Assembly (NCBI RefSeq): GCF_041146795.1
Contig: NC_135175.1
Span: 21,592,575-21,656,574, forward strand
Direction: 5' to 3'
Source: Maylandia zebra
Lineage: Eukaryota > Chordata > Actinopteri > Cichliformes > Cichlidae
Length of the DNA stretch: 64,000 nt
This document shows positions 54,053 to 64,000 of the stretch, piece after piece. The stretch's first letter is position 1, and every line of letters starts with the position of its first letter. Under the pieces are notes generated by a model. It was given only the letters and a program-made list of their open reading frames with translations, was not told the DNA's origin and ran no database searches. The position numbers and the translations under genes are program-made.

Positions 54053-57000
54053 TTCTATTTAAGTACATTTTTGCGGCATGTTTCGTATCATGTTCTTGCT
54101 TAATCAAGTACTAGAAGACCTGAAAGACATGAGTTTATGTTCCTGTTTCTCTTTACCAAGAGTTTCATTCCTGTGTTTCGAGTATGATGGTCGGCCGGTG
54201 GATTTGAATTAGACTGACAGTCATGTAAGTGCAGTAATTATTTCACTTTAAAAGTTGCCTGTGGTGAGTGAGCATGCATTTTTTTTAAAGTTTACTCCTT
54301 TTGGAAAAAGCACTCTGGGATGTTCTACAAGCAGCAAAGACTGTTTGAATTTAAGCATATATCAAAATTATTCATGTTTTCTCTCGGCTGGCCTCGAGGA
54401 ACGCGTGTCAGAACGTGTACATGAAAAACTAGACGTGCAGTTTGTTGTCCCGTTTGTTGGTTCTTCAGCACAAACCAGCTTTGGGTTTTTCTGGGCCTCT
54501 TTTTATGTCTGTGTGCTTTGGACTGCGTGTTTGACAGCACTGTGGGGAAGTTTTATGTTCGAATGTGGCCTCAAGTGCAGCTCGTATGCTGTGGTTGCTT
54601 GTTTTAGAGCAAATGCTGTTTCAAAATGTCCGGCATGGCCTTTAAAACCACTGTTACAGTAGGATTTCAGTGAAATTCGCTATAAAACAATACACTAACC
54701 AGCAGACGTCCATCTTGATCTGGGTTATATTGATTTTCATGAGAAAGCATGCGCTGCAGTTCAAGAAAAACATCGAGCATACCAAACTTCAGCGGATAAC
54801 AGCATAGTGTTGGGTCTGTTTTCAACTATTGATTTAATTGACTGCAGCTGTCAGGGACATTCGACCCGTCAAACTTCAGACTGAAACTCCTTCTAATTAA
54901 CTACAGAAGATAAATGACTGACACTCTGGTTCTTCTGGTACGTGCCTGCCATACTTTGGTTTGAATGCACAGTATTGTTGTGGGGTTACATCACCAGCCT
55001 TTCCTGTATATCTTGACACATAAGGCATGCAGTGACTGTGAAGAGCAATTCAATGCTCCAAAAGCCACAGTCCCTTTGGAGCAAAAGGACCGTTTGCCGT
55101 GCGGCCACAGCAGCCTGCACGCTTTCTGCTCTCAGGGACGCTCCTAAAACGATGGAACCGTTGAGTTCTGGAGTCGGACGTGCAACAAGCTAACGTTTAA
55201 TTGAGCATCCATCCATCCAAACGGACGCTGTCGAAAAAGATCAATACACTCAGAGAAAGTTCGGGGTCAAGAAAGACCAAGAAAGCGAGAGAGCTAGAGG
55301 TGTTTGTGTCAAGGAGGGAGAGAGCAGGAGAAAGCATCTGGGTTGCAGGCCGGCCCTTGACAAGGGGACGGCCTCTATGCATATTTTGCCCTCTTCTCTC
55401 TGGCATTTATCATCAGTAATTGGCTATCTGAGCAGCAGATCATGTTTTGTCCACAATGATTTTCTGTCGCCCTCCCTGAATTATGCTGCGCCCCAGTTTG
55501 TGAGATATTTGACAGAAGAGCATAAAAGGTTCATACATTTTTAAACAGATGATCCGATAATAAGCAAACGCACATGCCCGCGGGAGATACAGAGAGACAA
55601 TTCCCCCCATCCCCACCCCCGTCATCCTCCAGAGGTAAAAGGTGAATACTGTTTAACTGTAAGTCTCCGGGGACTCTAAGTAGGACATTCTCTGTGTGGA
55701 AATGTGGAGATGAATGCCCCTCAGAGAGCAGACGCATGAGAAAGTGTAACAGCGAAACACAACCAGGTCTACTACATGCTCACACCAACACATGCACACA
55801 AGTATATGACCTACTTGTTTCCCATTCATTCATAACAAGCAGTATTTTAATGAGCAATACTTAAAAAAATCTCTTTTTTTCAGTGCCTACTTGTTTCATC
55901 GATGACTTTGTACTTGAGAATAACACTGAATACTGAAAAACTTCATTACTCATCACAGGAAGCACTGTCGTATAATGTCTTTGTTATCTCCGCGGGGCCC
56001 TTTAAAGTCTGATATCAGAGATGTCTTTAGGAGGATGTGGAGTTTGAAAGACACGGTTATTTACCATGCTAAAAGGGGCTGTTGATTGCATTCTGGGAGA
56101 TCAAGTGTGATGGAGTTTGACTCATATTAGAGACTTAATAGTCAGCTTTGATTTTAACCAGTTTTTAATTTCTTTCATTTAAGAGCCCTAATTCTCTAAA
56201 AGATCCTCCTACTCTTGGGTCACTGAATAGTTAAGCCTGCCTGTATTAAAGTGGAGCCTAAAGACGTCCCTAATTACATCTCACATTAATTTCTTTACTG
56301 TCGTAAAGAAGTAGATGGGCAAGGAGGAGTTCCCATCAGTCACTGAGCCTCTGGCTTTCAGCGCACAGTAGTAGATGAGAATGTACAAGGATATATTAAT
56401 AATGAACTACCGCAGCAGCCCCAAACAACGTGGGCTGTGTTGCTGTCGGTTGCGTAACTCCACCAGAATAGTCAGATCTCTCTCATTATTCCTTCCTGGG
56501 CCCTCAGTGGGCTAATTCCCCCGCTCTTGTCATCTCCTTCATTTCACTGAGCGCTCGAGAAGCGGCATCAGCCCTCATCCCTGAGGGGCTGTAAGCAGGC
56601 TGGCACCGCCACCACAGCGCCTATGCCGCTGTGCAACTAAGAGAGGAAAGCAGGGGCCGACCCACCCACGGCTGTGTGTCAGAGTTCACACAGCAGCGGC
56701 GGGGATTCGTACCTTGCATGCAGTGTGTGCCAACCAAATGACTTATGCGATTAGGTCCCTGCAAACCACATCTTGGCTCAATCAAATAACTGAGTTACTG
56801 AGTAATTTTAGTTATATAAGATTATGTAGGATGTACATGTACATGTAAATCCTCTCTATAAGTAGGCGAAATAAAGACAGAAGGGCAGCTGAGGGTCAGT
56901 GAGAGTGACTAAAGGCATCTGCTGGAACTGAATGTACCTCCACAGCCTGTAATTTTCACCTCAGCCTCAGCTGTCTATGTGGGGAAGTAAGGAGGCTTAA

Positions 57001-57624
57001 TGGGAGTTTATTTTATCATACTGTGCTATTATTGCCCCGATGGCCTAACACATAACCCACCCAGGACCTCGGCACAGTGAACGCACACAGACTGACAGAC
57101 ACAACTGTCAGTCTCAGTTCATCCAGTGCTATCTAACGCCACTCAGCTGTTTGGATCAGCTGAGTGTGTTCGATTCTGCGCGCAGGCATGTAACCAAACA
57201 CATGTTCGAGTGCAAGCAGATGCTCTTTGGTGTTAATATTGTTATGGAAGCCAATCTGTTGTAATTGTCTCCTTTCTCAGTGGGATTTTTCTCCTGTGTC
57301 TGTTTTTAATGAGCAGCAGCGGAGGTTGTTTATAATTCTGTGTTTTCAAGTTGTTTTTTTTTTAGCATCCTTTAACTAGTTTTTGCTCATTGATTTGGAT
57401 GCTTTAGTCCATGTGTGTTAGCATCCACGACACTAATAGCTGAAGTGACTCTTGGTGTATAACATAGTAGTTTTAAAAAGTGTCTTTGAATACAATTATC
57501 TGCAGAATACTGAATTGATTTGCTAAAAAAAAAAGAAGAAGAAAAATCTAGTTATAGCTTCTCGTGAGGGAGCATTTGGTGCTGCTAGTCTCTGTTTTAA
57601 TAAATCTTGAGGTTACACTGTAAA

Positions 57625-57660
57625 TGTCCAGGAATAGGGGAAATGCTTGCACCACCACTG
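57625..57660 (+). repeat. 36-bp repeat unit, second copy
   Basis: Direct repeat of 54017-54052 with one A/T difference. Flanking bases do not match. Confidence 0.9.
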
Positions 57661-57779
57661 GTGTCTGTTAATTGTCGTGTTAATTTTCTGCCAGTATTTA
57701 ATAGATTTTTATTGAAGTGTATGGGCATTTCTATCATTGGTAAACAGTAAAATTACATGCATAGTTGAAAGGGAAAAAA

Positions 57780-58070
57780 AGGAAATAATCCATCCATCCA
57801 GCCATCTTCTTCTGCTTATCCGGGGCCGGGTCGCAGGGGCAGCAGCCTAAGCAGAGAAGCCCAGACCTCCCTTTCCTCGGCCACCTCCTCCAGCTTGTCC
57901 GGGGGAACACCAAGGTGTTCCCAGGCCAGCCGAGAGATATAATCTCTCCAGCGTGTCCTGGATCTGCTCCGGGCCTCCTCCTGGTGGGACATGTCCCGAG
58001 CACCTCACCCAGGAGGCATCCTTGTCAGATGCCCGAACCACCTCAGCTGGCTCCTTTCGATGTGGAGGGA
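57780..58070 (-). mobile_element. LINE 3' end fragment
   Basis: On the - strand, broken frames encode SQLRWFGHL-like and LGEVLGTCPTRRRPG-like peptides, then DPGHAGEIISLGWPGN and GRSGLLCLGCCPC. The element ends in GGATGGATGGA. This is a very common teleost non-LTR retrotransposon tail, 5'-truncated as usual. I cannot name the clade with certainty. Confidence 0.72.
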
Positions 58071-59089
58071 AAAAATCCTTTGTTTTTAAAAGGGTTCATT
58101 AAACTGTATTCTTACAGAATTTTTTTGTTGCTTTCTTCAGTGTATAAAATTATTCACTCCTCTTCCAACTGTTTAATGTTTCATTTCAGTCTTTGCTACC
58201 AGTGGCTGAGATCAGATCAGATAAGCGTCACTCAGGTTATTTCACCTGTCATCGCTACGAGTTGCTGAATTTTATTGGTGTCCTATGGTCACCACATTGC
58301 TGCTGTCTTCCTTCTTGCGTGTGTCCTTTCAGAGTGTGATAGATATCATTTTCAACAAGTGGTTTGAAACTAGAAGACAAAGTTTTATTTACATTCCGTT
58401 GCAGATATGGACATAGACAGCTGGAGATCCGACAGCTGAGTAGTCATTTCTGTTTTACATATTTGAAGTCCACCACCTGGGATGCATCCATAGTTTGATT
58501 TCCGCATGGACCCTCACGCTTAATATCCGATGCTGAAATTTGTTACTCAGACTCCAACTCTGAGGGGACCAAAGCAGTTTTGCGGATACAAAAAAATCAA
58601 GGCTTAAGGCTGTTTTCACATGGTTTGTAGTCATACAATGCACATTCAGTGCAATTATTGGTCTGATGTGTCTGAAGTGGGAACAACATATAGAAATAAG
58701 AAGGTGCTGTCTTCTGGACTTGTAGATAAAGGATCTGTCCAACTGAGGTCTTGATTCATTCTATGTCTCGTTGCTACGGTTTGTAAACCCAGCCACATCC
58801 AAGAATGAGAAGCATGTCCCGCTACAGGAAGACTTTTAGCTCAAACTTGAAGTGTACACCTGGTAGTTGGGTCAGATTGAGATTGGATCACGCCATGGAG
58901 TCTGTTTGGAACTGGACCAAAACCACATCCCTCTTGGTGCATTTATTTTGGGCTGCATCTGAGTGTGATTACAGTATTCACATCTGCACCAACGAACCGC
59001 ACCAAGGGTGAAAATGAACAGAGTTCCCTTTAAAGAACTAACTAGTGTAGCACAGATTTAAAACCCACTTGAGCAGCTATGATATCCTG

Positions 59090-59420
59090 GCATCTGGCGT
59101 AAAACTAACACAACATTTCATAAAAAGATCATCAAACAAACAATCAAACATGGTGGTGGTAGTGTGATGATCTGGGGCTGTTATGCTGCTTTGGGACCTG
59201 GATGACTTGTTGTAAATGAACATGTCCTGATCCTCAAGTGCACTTTCGCTACGCAGCAGGACGATGATTAGAAACACATCAGCAAGTCCACCTCAGAATG
59301 TCTCAAAAAACAGAAAAATGCTAGAAAACCCTCCAATGTGGCTGAATTAAAACAATTATGCAAAGAAAGGTGGTCCAAAATTCCTCCATAGCGATGCGAA
59401 CCACTCGTTACCAATCATGG
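59090..59420 (+). mobile_element. Tc1-type transposase fossil in the ctdspl-type intron
   Basis: The + strand reads KHGGGSVMIWGCYAALGP with broken flanks, and later a trace of the C-terminal Trp-containing block. Inactive. Boundaries approximate. Confidence 0.75.
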
Positions 59421-62139
59421 CAAATTCTTGATTGCAGTTCTTGTTGCCAAGAATGGCATGAAAAATTAGGTATAGGGGGCAATTAATTTTTCAAACAGGG
59501 CCATGTAGGTTTGAATAACTTTTTCTAAAAAAAAAAAAAAATTCATTTAAAAACTGCTTTTTAATTTGACTCGGGTTATCTTTGGCTAATATTAATATTG
59601 TGGACAGATTTGCCCAAACTGACAACAGTAGTAGTTTTATGTTAACATTAATTTTAATATCTTTGGGTTTTGTCACACATAGCACGATAGCTTGTGATTT
59701 CGGAAATTGTAAGTATTTCCCTCCTTCGTTCAAATCCTAGTTGTAGATATAGCACATTGCTGCAGGGATTCCTTCCACACTTACTGTGCGCAACAAGGAA
59801 TCCCCCCTTTCTGTTCTGGTAGTGGTAGCATGGGACAGAAACAGCTTCTTCACATGATTCTGAAAGCTGTTTGCTGAAGCAATTAGATCCCAAGCTGCAG
59901 GCGAATAGTGGATTACCTATTGGTGTACGTGTTTGTGTGAGAGCCCCGTTCTTCAGTCTGGCTGCAGGTGAATAAGGATTTTATCTGAGCTTTAAACAGC
60001 TTCTAATGAAAACACCCCACTCTCAAAAATCTCAGTGAGGGGTGGCAGCAGATAATCTGTGAAATTACGCCCTGTTCCCTGAAGGAATAGCAGGATTTTA
60101 GCATGTGATATTTGTTGTCAACTTGTGTCACATTTCACCATCTGAAAGCTTTTGTTCAGTTATACAGAACAGAAGACACGTTGAAGTCTTCCTATTTGTT
60201 GATTGTCTGTGAACTAGCTGAGTGTACTATTTAAATCCGACCTCTTTTCCATCTAAATTATTAAAGCACCACATTCACATGCACTGTTCTCACGTTTACC
60301 ATCATACCCCCAGGTACTGTACACTTTACCCGCCTGGCTGCTTAGCTAAGTGTTACTGGAGTGCCGTCAAAGCATGTCGCAAAGGCACTACTAATATCAC
60401 TATAATGGTATGTAATCCTTCTCACTAATAAAAGTGCTCTTTTGATTGGCCGAAGGTTGTCCTGCACTCAAGTTGTCTAAGTTACATAATTTGTTTTGTT
60501 AGCAGCCAGTAGTTTGCCTAAATTTGGATGGTAAGCCTTCAGCTGCAGATAGGATTTGGATTTAAGGGCTAGAATGCTCCATTTACTCAGTCAAACAGGA
60601 TAACCGAAGGACCTGAGAGTGTGGAGGCTTTTAAACTGTTTGGGAAAAACGGACAATAAAATTCAAATAGCGAGTAATATAAAAACTCTAAACTGCTTTG
60701 CTGCTAAATATAAATACTTATGTTTCTATAAGTGTTTATTATACATAAAATGAAAATGATCAACTAACTAGCAAAGCTTTGTCTTAGGGCTCAGCTTCCA
60801 ATCCAAAACTGCTGTTCAGTGTAGCTGTTTTTGATGGCTTGCAGCTGATCTTGTGATCCTTTCTCCCCATTTTTCCTTCACCTGAGGTATATGCTTTGCC
60901 TTTACTTGGAATGCCATCCTTTTCCATGGCAAAACTGTGGATTTAAGACTTAAAAGTGCTGATCCACAAGCCAATTAAGCATTCATACTTAATTGCACAT
61001 TGTTCCTTTATATGCTGGTGAGAAAAGAACATCGTCTGCAAAAGGAAGCACGATTGAACGTAATGGCGTGACATCATCAGGGTGAGGGGTTTAATTCCAC
61101 AATGAAAAGAACTTGGCTCTTTGGCAATGAGAAGAGGCAGTTTAAGTGGCTCCTGTTAAAGATGTCCTTGGGGCAGCGCCAGCTGGAGGTTTACCTGGCA
61201 TGATGAACTGAGACAAAATCTTGAGGTTGACTCATGACCCACTGGAATGATCATACATACCTGCTGGCTTGGGTTTGATCGCCAAAGATGAGCTGAGAGC
61301 TGCGAGGATCTATCACAAATGGGCTTCTCTGTCACCTTTTAAAAAGTACTATGAGAAGAGGAAGATACTAAAAAGACAACAAAAACTACATTGTTGTAGC
61401 AGTGCTCCCTTGTTATAACAATTAACACTGTGAGTAAATTGTTAACTAATAAAAATAATGGCCAAAAGCATGTATCATAAACAAAAATAAACCTTGAATT
61501 GTCTGCCTCTCTGGGCAGTTTCACCCAGAGGGAGATGGATCAAGAGTGATGGACATCCTAATATAATACTATAAGACCTTATGTGGCATTTTTTGTGCCT
61601 TTAAAGGAACAGCAAAAGAGGCCAACTCAAAAGTCTCAAGGTAAGGCAGAGATCACAATCCCTCTTGGAGCCTGGAATTATTCCACACTGTGGGTCACAG
61701 GGTGATTATCTCTTCCTGTCAAGAATGCTGAGAATTTCCTGCATCCCCCTCACCACCTCCTCTTCCGGCCGTGTTAGTGGTTGTGCCTGAACATGTGGCA
61801 GAGAGCTCGGGCCTGGCCGTCTCTGTTTGAGTAGCGTGCTTTCTGCTACTGTTACCTAACGTTCAGCTGGAGCTTTAACATAAGCACTGAATTGAAGAGC
61901 CGTTTACGCAGTTCTCAGATCAAGCAGGGATGCTGAATCGGTTGAAGCGTATTCAGCAGGGCAAATAATGTGCACCTGCACACATTATTATAAGAGGCTA
62001 CAGACATGGCCTGATATTGCTCTCTGTTCTTTGAGCTTTGTGTTGGAAAAGGACACTTTCATGCATCACCTTTTACCCTAGATTATGTATCTGTTGCTAA
62101 CTAAGCCACATACTGCTGAAGTGCTAACTAATTATTATA

Positions 62140-62339
62140 CAGTGGGGCAAAAAAGTATTTAGTCAGCCACCGATTGTGCAAGTTCCCCCACTTAAAATGA
62201 TGACAGAGGTCAGTAATTTGCACCAGAGGTACACTTCAACTGTGAGAGACAGAATGTGAAAAAAAAATCCATGAATTCACATGGTAGGATTTGTAAAGAA
62301 TTTATTCGTAAATTAGGGTGGAAAATAAGTATTTGGTCA
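62140..62339 (+). repeat. Left terminal inverted repeat of the Tc1 element
   Basis: It starts CAGTGGGGCAAAAAAGTATT and pairs with 63544-63743. Confidence 0.97.
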
Positions 62340-62504
62340 CCTCAAACAAGGAAAATCTCTGGCTCTCACAGACCTGTAACGTCTTCTGTAAGAAGCTTTT
62401 CTGTCCCCCACTCGTTACCTGTATGAATGGCACCTGTTTGAACTCATCATCTGTATAAAAGACACCTGTCCACAGCCTCAAACAGTCAGACTCCAAACTC
62501 CGCC

Positions 62505-63527
62505 ATGGCCAAGACCAAAGAGCTTTCGAAGGACACCAGGAAAAGTATTGTAGACCTGCACCAGACTGGGAAGAGTGAATCTACAATAGGCAAGCAGCTT
62601 GGTGTGAAAAAATCAACTGTGGGAGCAATCATCAGAAAATGGAAGACATACAAGACCACTGATAATCTCCCTCGATCTGGGGCTCCACGCAAGATCTCCT
62701 CCCGTGGGGTCAAAATGATCATGAGAACGGTGAGCAAAGATCCCAGAACCACACGGGGGGACCTGGTGAATGACCTGCAGAGAGCTGGGACCAAAGTAAC
62801 AAAGGTCACCATCAGTAACACACTACAACGGCAGGGAATCAAATCCCGCAGTGCCAGACGTGTTCCGCTGCTGAAGCCAGTGCATGTCCAGGCCCGTCTG
62901 AAGTTTGCCAGAGAGCACATGGATGATACAGCAGAGGATTGGGAGAATGTCATGTGGTCAGATGAAACCAAAGTAGAACTTTTTGGTATAAACTCAACTC
63001 GTCGTGTTTGGAGGAAGAAGAATACTGAGTTGCATCCCAAGAACACCATACCTATTGTGAAGCATGGGGGTGGAAACATCATGCTATGGGGCTGTTTTTC
63101 TGCCAAGGGGACAGGACGACTGATCCGTGTTAAGGACAGAATGAATGGGGCCATGTATCGTGAGATTTTGAGCCAAAACCTCCTTCCATCAATGAGAACT
63201 TTGAAGATGAAACGAGGCTGGGTCTTCCAACATGACAATGATCCAAAACACACCACCCGGGCAACAAAGGAGTGGCTCCGTAAGAAGCATTTGAAAGTCC
63301 TGGAGTGGCCTAGCCAGTCTCCAGACCTCAACCCCATAGAAAATCTGTGGCGGGAGTTGAAAGTCCGTGTTGCTCGGCGACAGCCCCAAAACATCACTGC
63401 TCTCGAGAAGATCTGCATGGAGGAATGGGCCAAAATACCAGCTACTGTGTGTGCAAACCTGGTAAAGACCTATAGTAAACGTTTGACCTCTGTTATTGCC
63501 AAGAAAGGTTATGTTACAAAGTATTGA
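62505..63527 (+). CDS. Tc1-type transposase, intact, 340 aa
   Basis: A single uninterrupted frame of the length usual for Tc1 transposases. Residues 1-55 form the first helix-turn-helix ([20 protein letters not shown]). The GAPRKIS motif follows near 65-72, then a second helix-turn-helix ([20 protein letters not shown]) and basic stretches that can serve as a nuclear signal. The catalytic triad is complete: Asp in [12 protein letters not shown], Asp in [11 protein letters not shown], and Glu in [11 protein letters not shown], 34 residues after the second Asp (DD34E). The [11 protein letters not shown] block is present. It cuts and pastes the element at TA sites. Activity is inferred from intactness only. 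Confidence 0.97.
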   Translation: MAKTKELSKDTRKSIVDLHQTGKSESTIGKQLGVKKSTVGAIIRKWKTYKTTDNLPRSGAPRKISSRGVKMIMRTVSKDPRTTRGDLVNDLQRAGTKVTKVTISNTLQRQGIKSRSARRVPLLKPVHVQARLKFAREHMDDTAEDWENVMWSDETKVELFGINSTRRVWRKKNTELHPKNTIPIVKHGGGNIMLWGCFSAKGTGRLIRVKDRMNGAMYREILSQNLLPSMRTLKMKRGWVFQHDNDPKHTTRATKEWLRKKHLKVLEWPSQSPDLNPIENLWRELKVRVARRQPQNITALEKICMEEWAKIPATVCANLVKTYSKRLTSVIAKKGYVTKY

Positions 63528-63543
63528 GTTGTATTTTTGTTAT

Positions 63544-63743
63544 TGACCAAATACTTATTTTCCACCCTGATTTACGAATAAATTCTTTACAAATCCTACC
63601 ATGTGGATTCATGGATTTTTTTTTCACATTCTGTCTCTCACAGTTGAAGTGTACCTCTGGTGCAAATTACTGACCTCTGTCATCATTTTAGGTGGGGGAA
63701 CTTGCACAATCGGTGGCTGACTAAATACTTTTTTGCCGCACTG
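63544..63743 (-). repeat. Right terminal inverted repeat of the Tc1 element
   Basis: Reverse complement of the left repeat with four mismatches in 200 bases. Confidence 0.97.
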
Positions 63744-64000
63744 TAAATCTAGAGCCTTCGTTCAAGTCTATCCGCCTCTGTTTTTAATGGCAAGTGCTGC
63801 CCTTTAACCTTTCTCTGTTATTCCCAGAGCTGACGAAAGTTGCATTACTATGCAAGGCGGGCTGACTCCACATTCCTCAGCAAGGACACTGATAGAAACG
63901 TTTCTGTGTGCCTCAGTGTGTGAAGTATGCTATTTGTTGATCACTGTGTACTTGGCTCTCTGCCTAAACATGTGAACATATGCTACATGCATGCACGAAT

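Larger units (their letters stand above)
46823..62139 (+). other. First intron of the ctdspl-type gene (continues past the window end)
   Basis: More than 15 kb with no second coding exon found. It contains repeats annotated separately (51840, 54017/57625, 57780, 59090) and scattered CA-rich tracts near 48515-48560 and 48730-48760. Long stretches look unique and have no decayed transposon marks, for example 47.9-51.8 kb and 55.8-57.3 kb. In mammals, miR-26a-1 lies in a CTDSPL intron; I did not find its mature sequence here. Confidence 0.6.
62140..63743 (+). mobile_element. Full-length Tc1/mariner transposon with IR/DR ends
   Basis: A 1604-bp element flanked by TA on both sides (62138-62139 and 63744-63745), the Tc1 target duplication. 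The terminal inverted repeats are 62140-62339 and 63544-63743, 200 bp each, with four differences. Each repeat holds an outer motif (CAAAAAAGTATTTAGTCAGCC) and an inner related one (AAAATAAGTATTTGGTCA). This IR/DR layout has two transposase sites per end, as in Sleeping Beauty-like elements. It lies in the same orientation as the host ctdspl-type gene. The near-identical ends and open transposase point to recent insertion. Confidence 0.97.

Noticed and set aside
57734-58041. Pro/Arg/Gly-rich open frames
   Set aside because: Part of a common LINE 3' fragment, not a host gene.
62486-63433. 315-codon open frame on the - strand
   Set aside because: Antisense shadow of the intact transposase frame. 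Its peptide has no recognisable domain.
46823-64000. miR-26a hairpin expected in a CTDSPL intron
   Set aside because: I looked for the mature sequence and did not see it; it belongs to a later intron.

Overview
This window is vertebrate nuclear DNA, almost certainly from a teleost fish. The genes have compact introns, several Tc1-type transposons and fossils are present, and there are dispersed repeats of a kind common in spiny-rayed fishes. A percomorph (perhaps cichlid-like) host is my guess and is not proven by the sequence. There are no bacterial operons. I built the gene models by joining exons at splice sites and checking that reading phase was kept at every junction.

Layout from left to right: (1) 573-1779, + strand: the last two coding exons of a zinc-finger gene of the ZBTB47 type; its 5' part lies outside the window. 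(2) 9399-12083, - strand: a complete six-exon klhl40 (615 aa), with a TATA/MEF2-like element and E-boxes upstream. (3) 14254-19087, - strand: a complete hhatl (11 coding exons, 533 aa), a membrane-bound O-acyltransferase relative in which the catalytic His is replaced by Leu. (4) 21989-29076 and 31297-38188, - strand: two complete 17-exon glycyl-tRNA synthetase genes (gars1) in head-to-tail tandem. The upstream copy (31-38 kb, 'copy B') encodes a 65-residue mitochondrial-type leader followed by a second, well-placed ATG. The downstream copy (22-29 kb, 'copy A') starts only at the cytosolic position and has an in-frame stop just upstream. Both copies carry an AT-AC (U12-type) intron at the same site. 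(5) 46747-46822, + strand: coding exon 1 of a CTDSPL-type small CTD phosphatase. Its first intron fills the rest of the window (more than 17 kb).

ZBTB47, KLHL40 and HHATL are also neighbours in the human genome (3p22), and CTDSPL lies on the same human chromosome arm, so this is an old syntenic block; human GARS1 is on another chromosome. klhl40 and hhatl are both muscle genes. klhl40 follows hhatl on the same strand but appears to have its own promoter.

Mobile DNA: a full-length, apparently intact Tc1/mariner element (62140-63743) with 200-bp terminal repeats about 98% identical and an uninterrupted 340-aa DD34E transposase; at least six decayed Tc1-type fossils; a hAT relic with TIRs and an 8-bp target duplication in an intron of gars1 copy A; a LINE 3' fragment; three copies of one dispersed repeat; and long (GT)n, (TA)n and (TTC)n microsatellites.

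The most noteworthy system is the gars1 tandem pair. It looks like a division of labour between a dual-targeted (mitochondrial plus cytosolic) synthetase and a cytosol-only synthetase, with minor-spliceosome introns retained in both.
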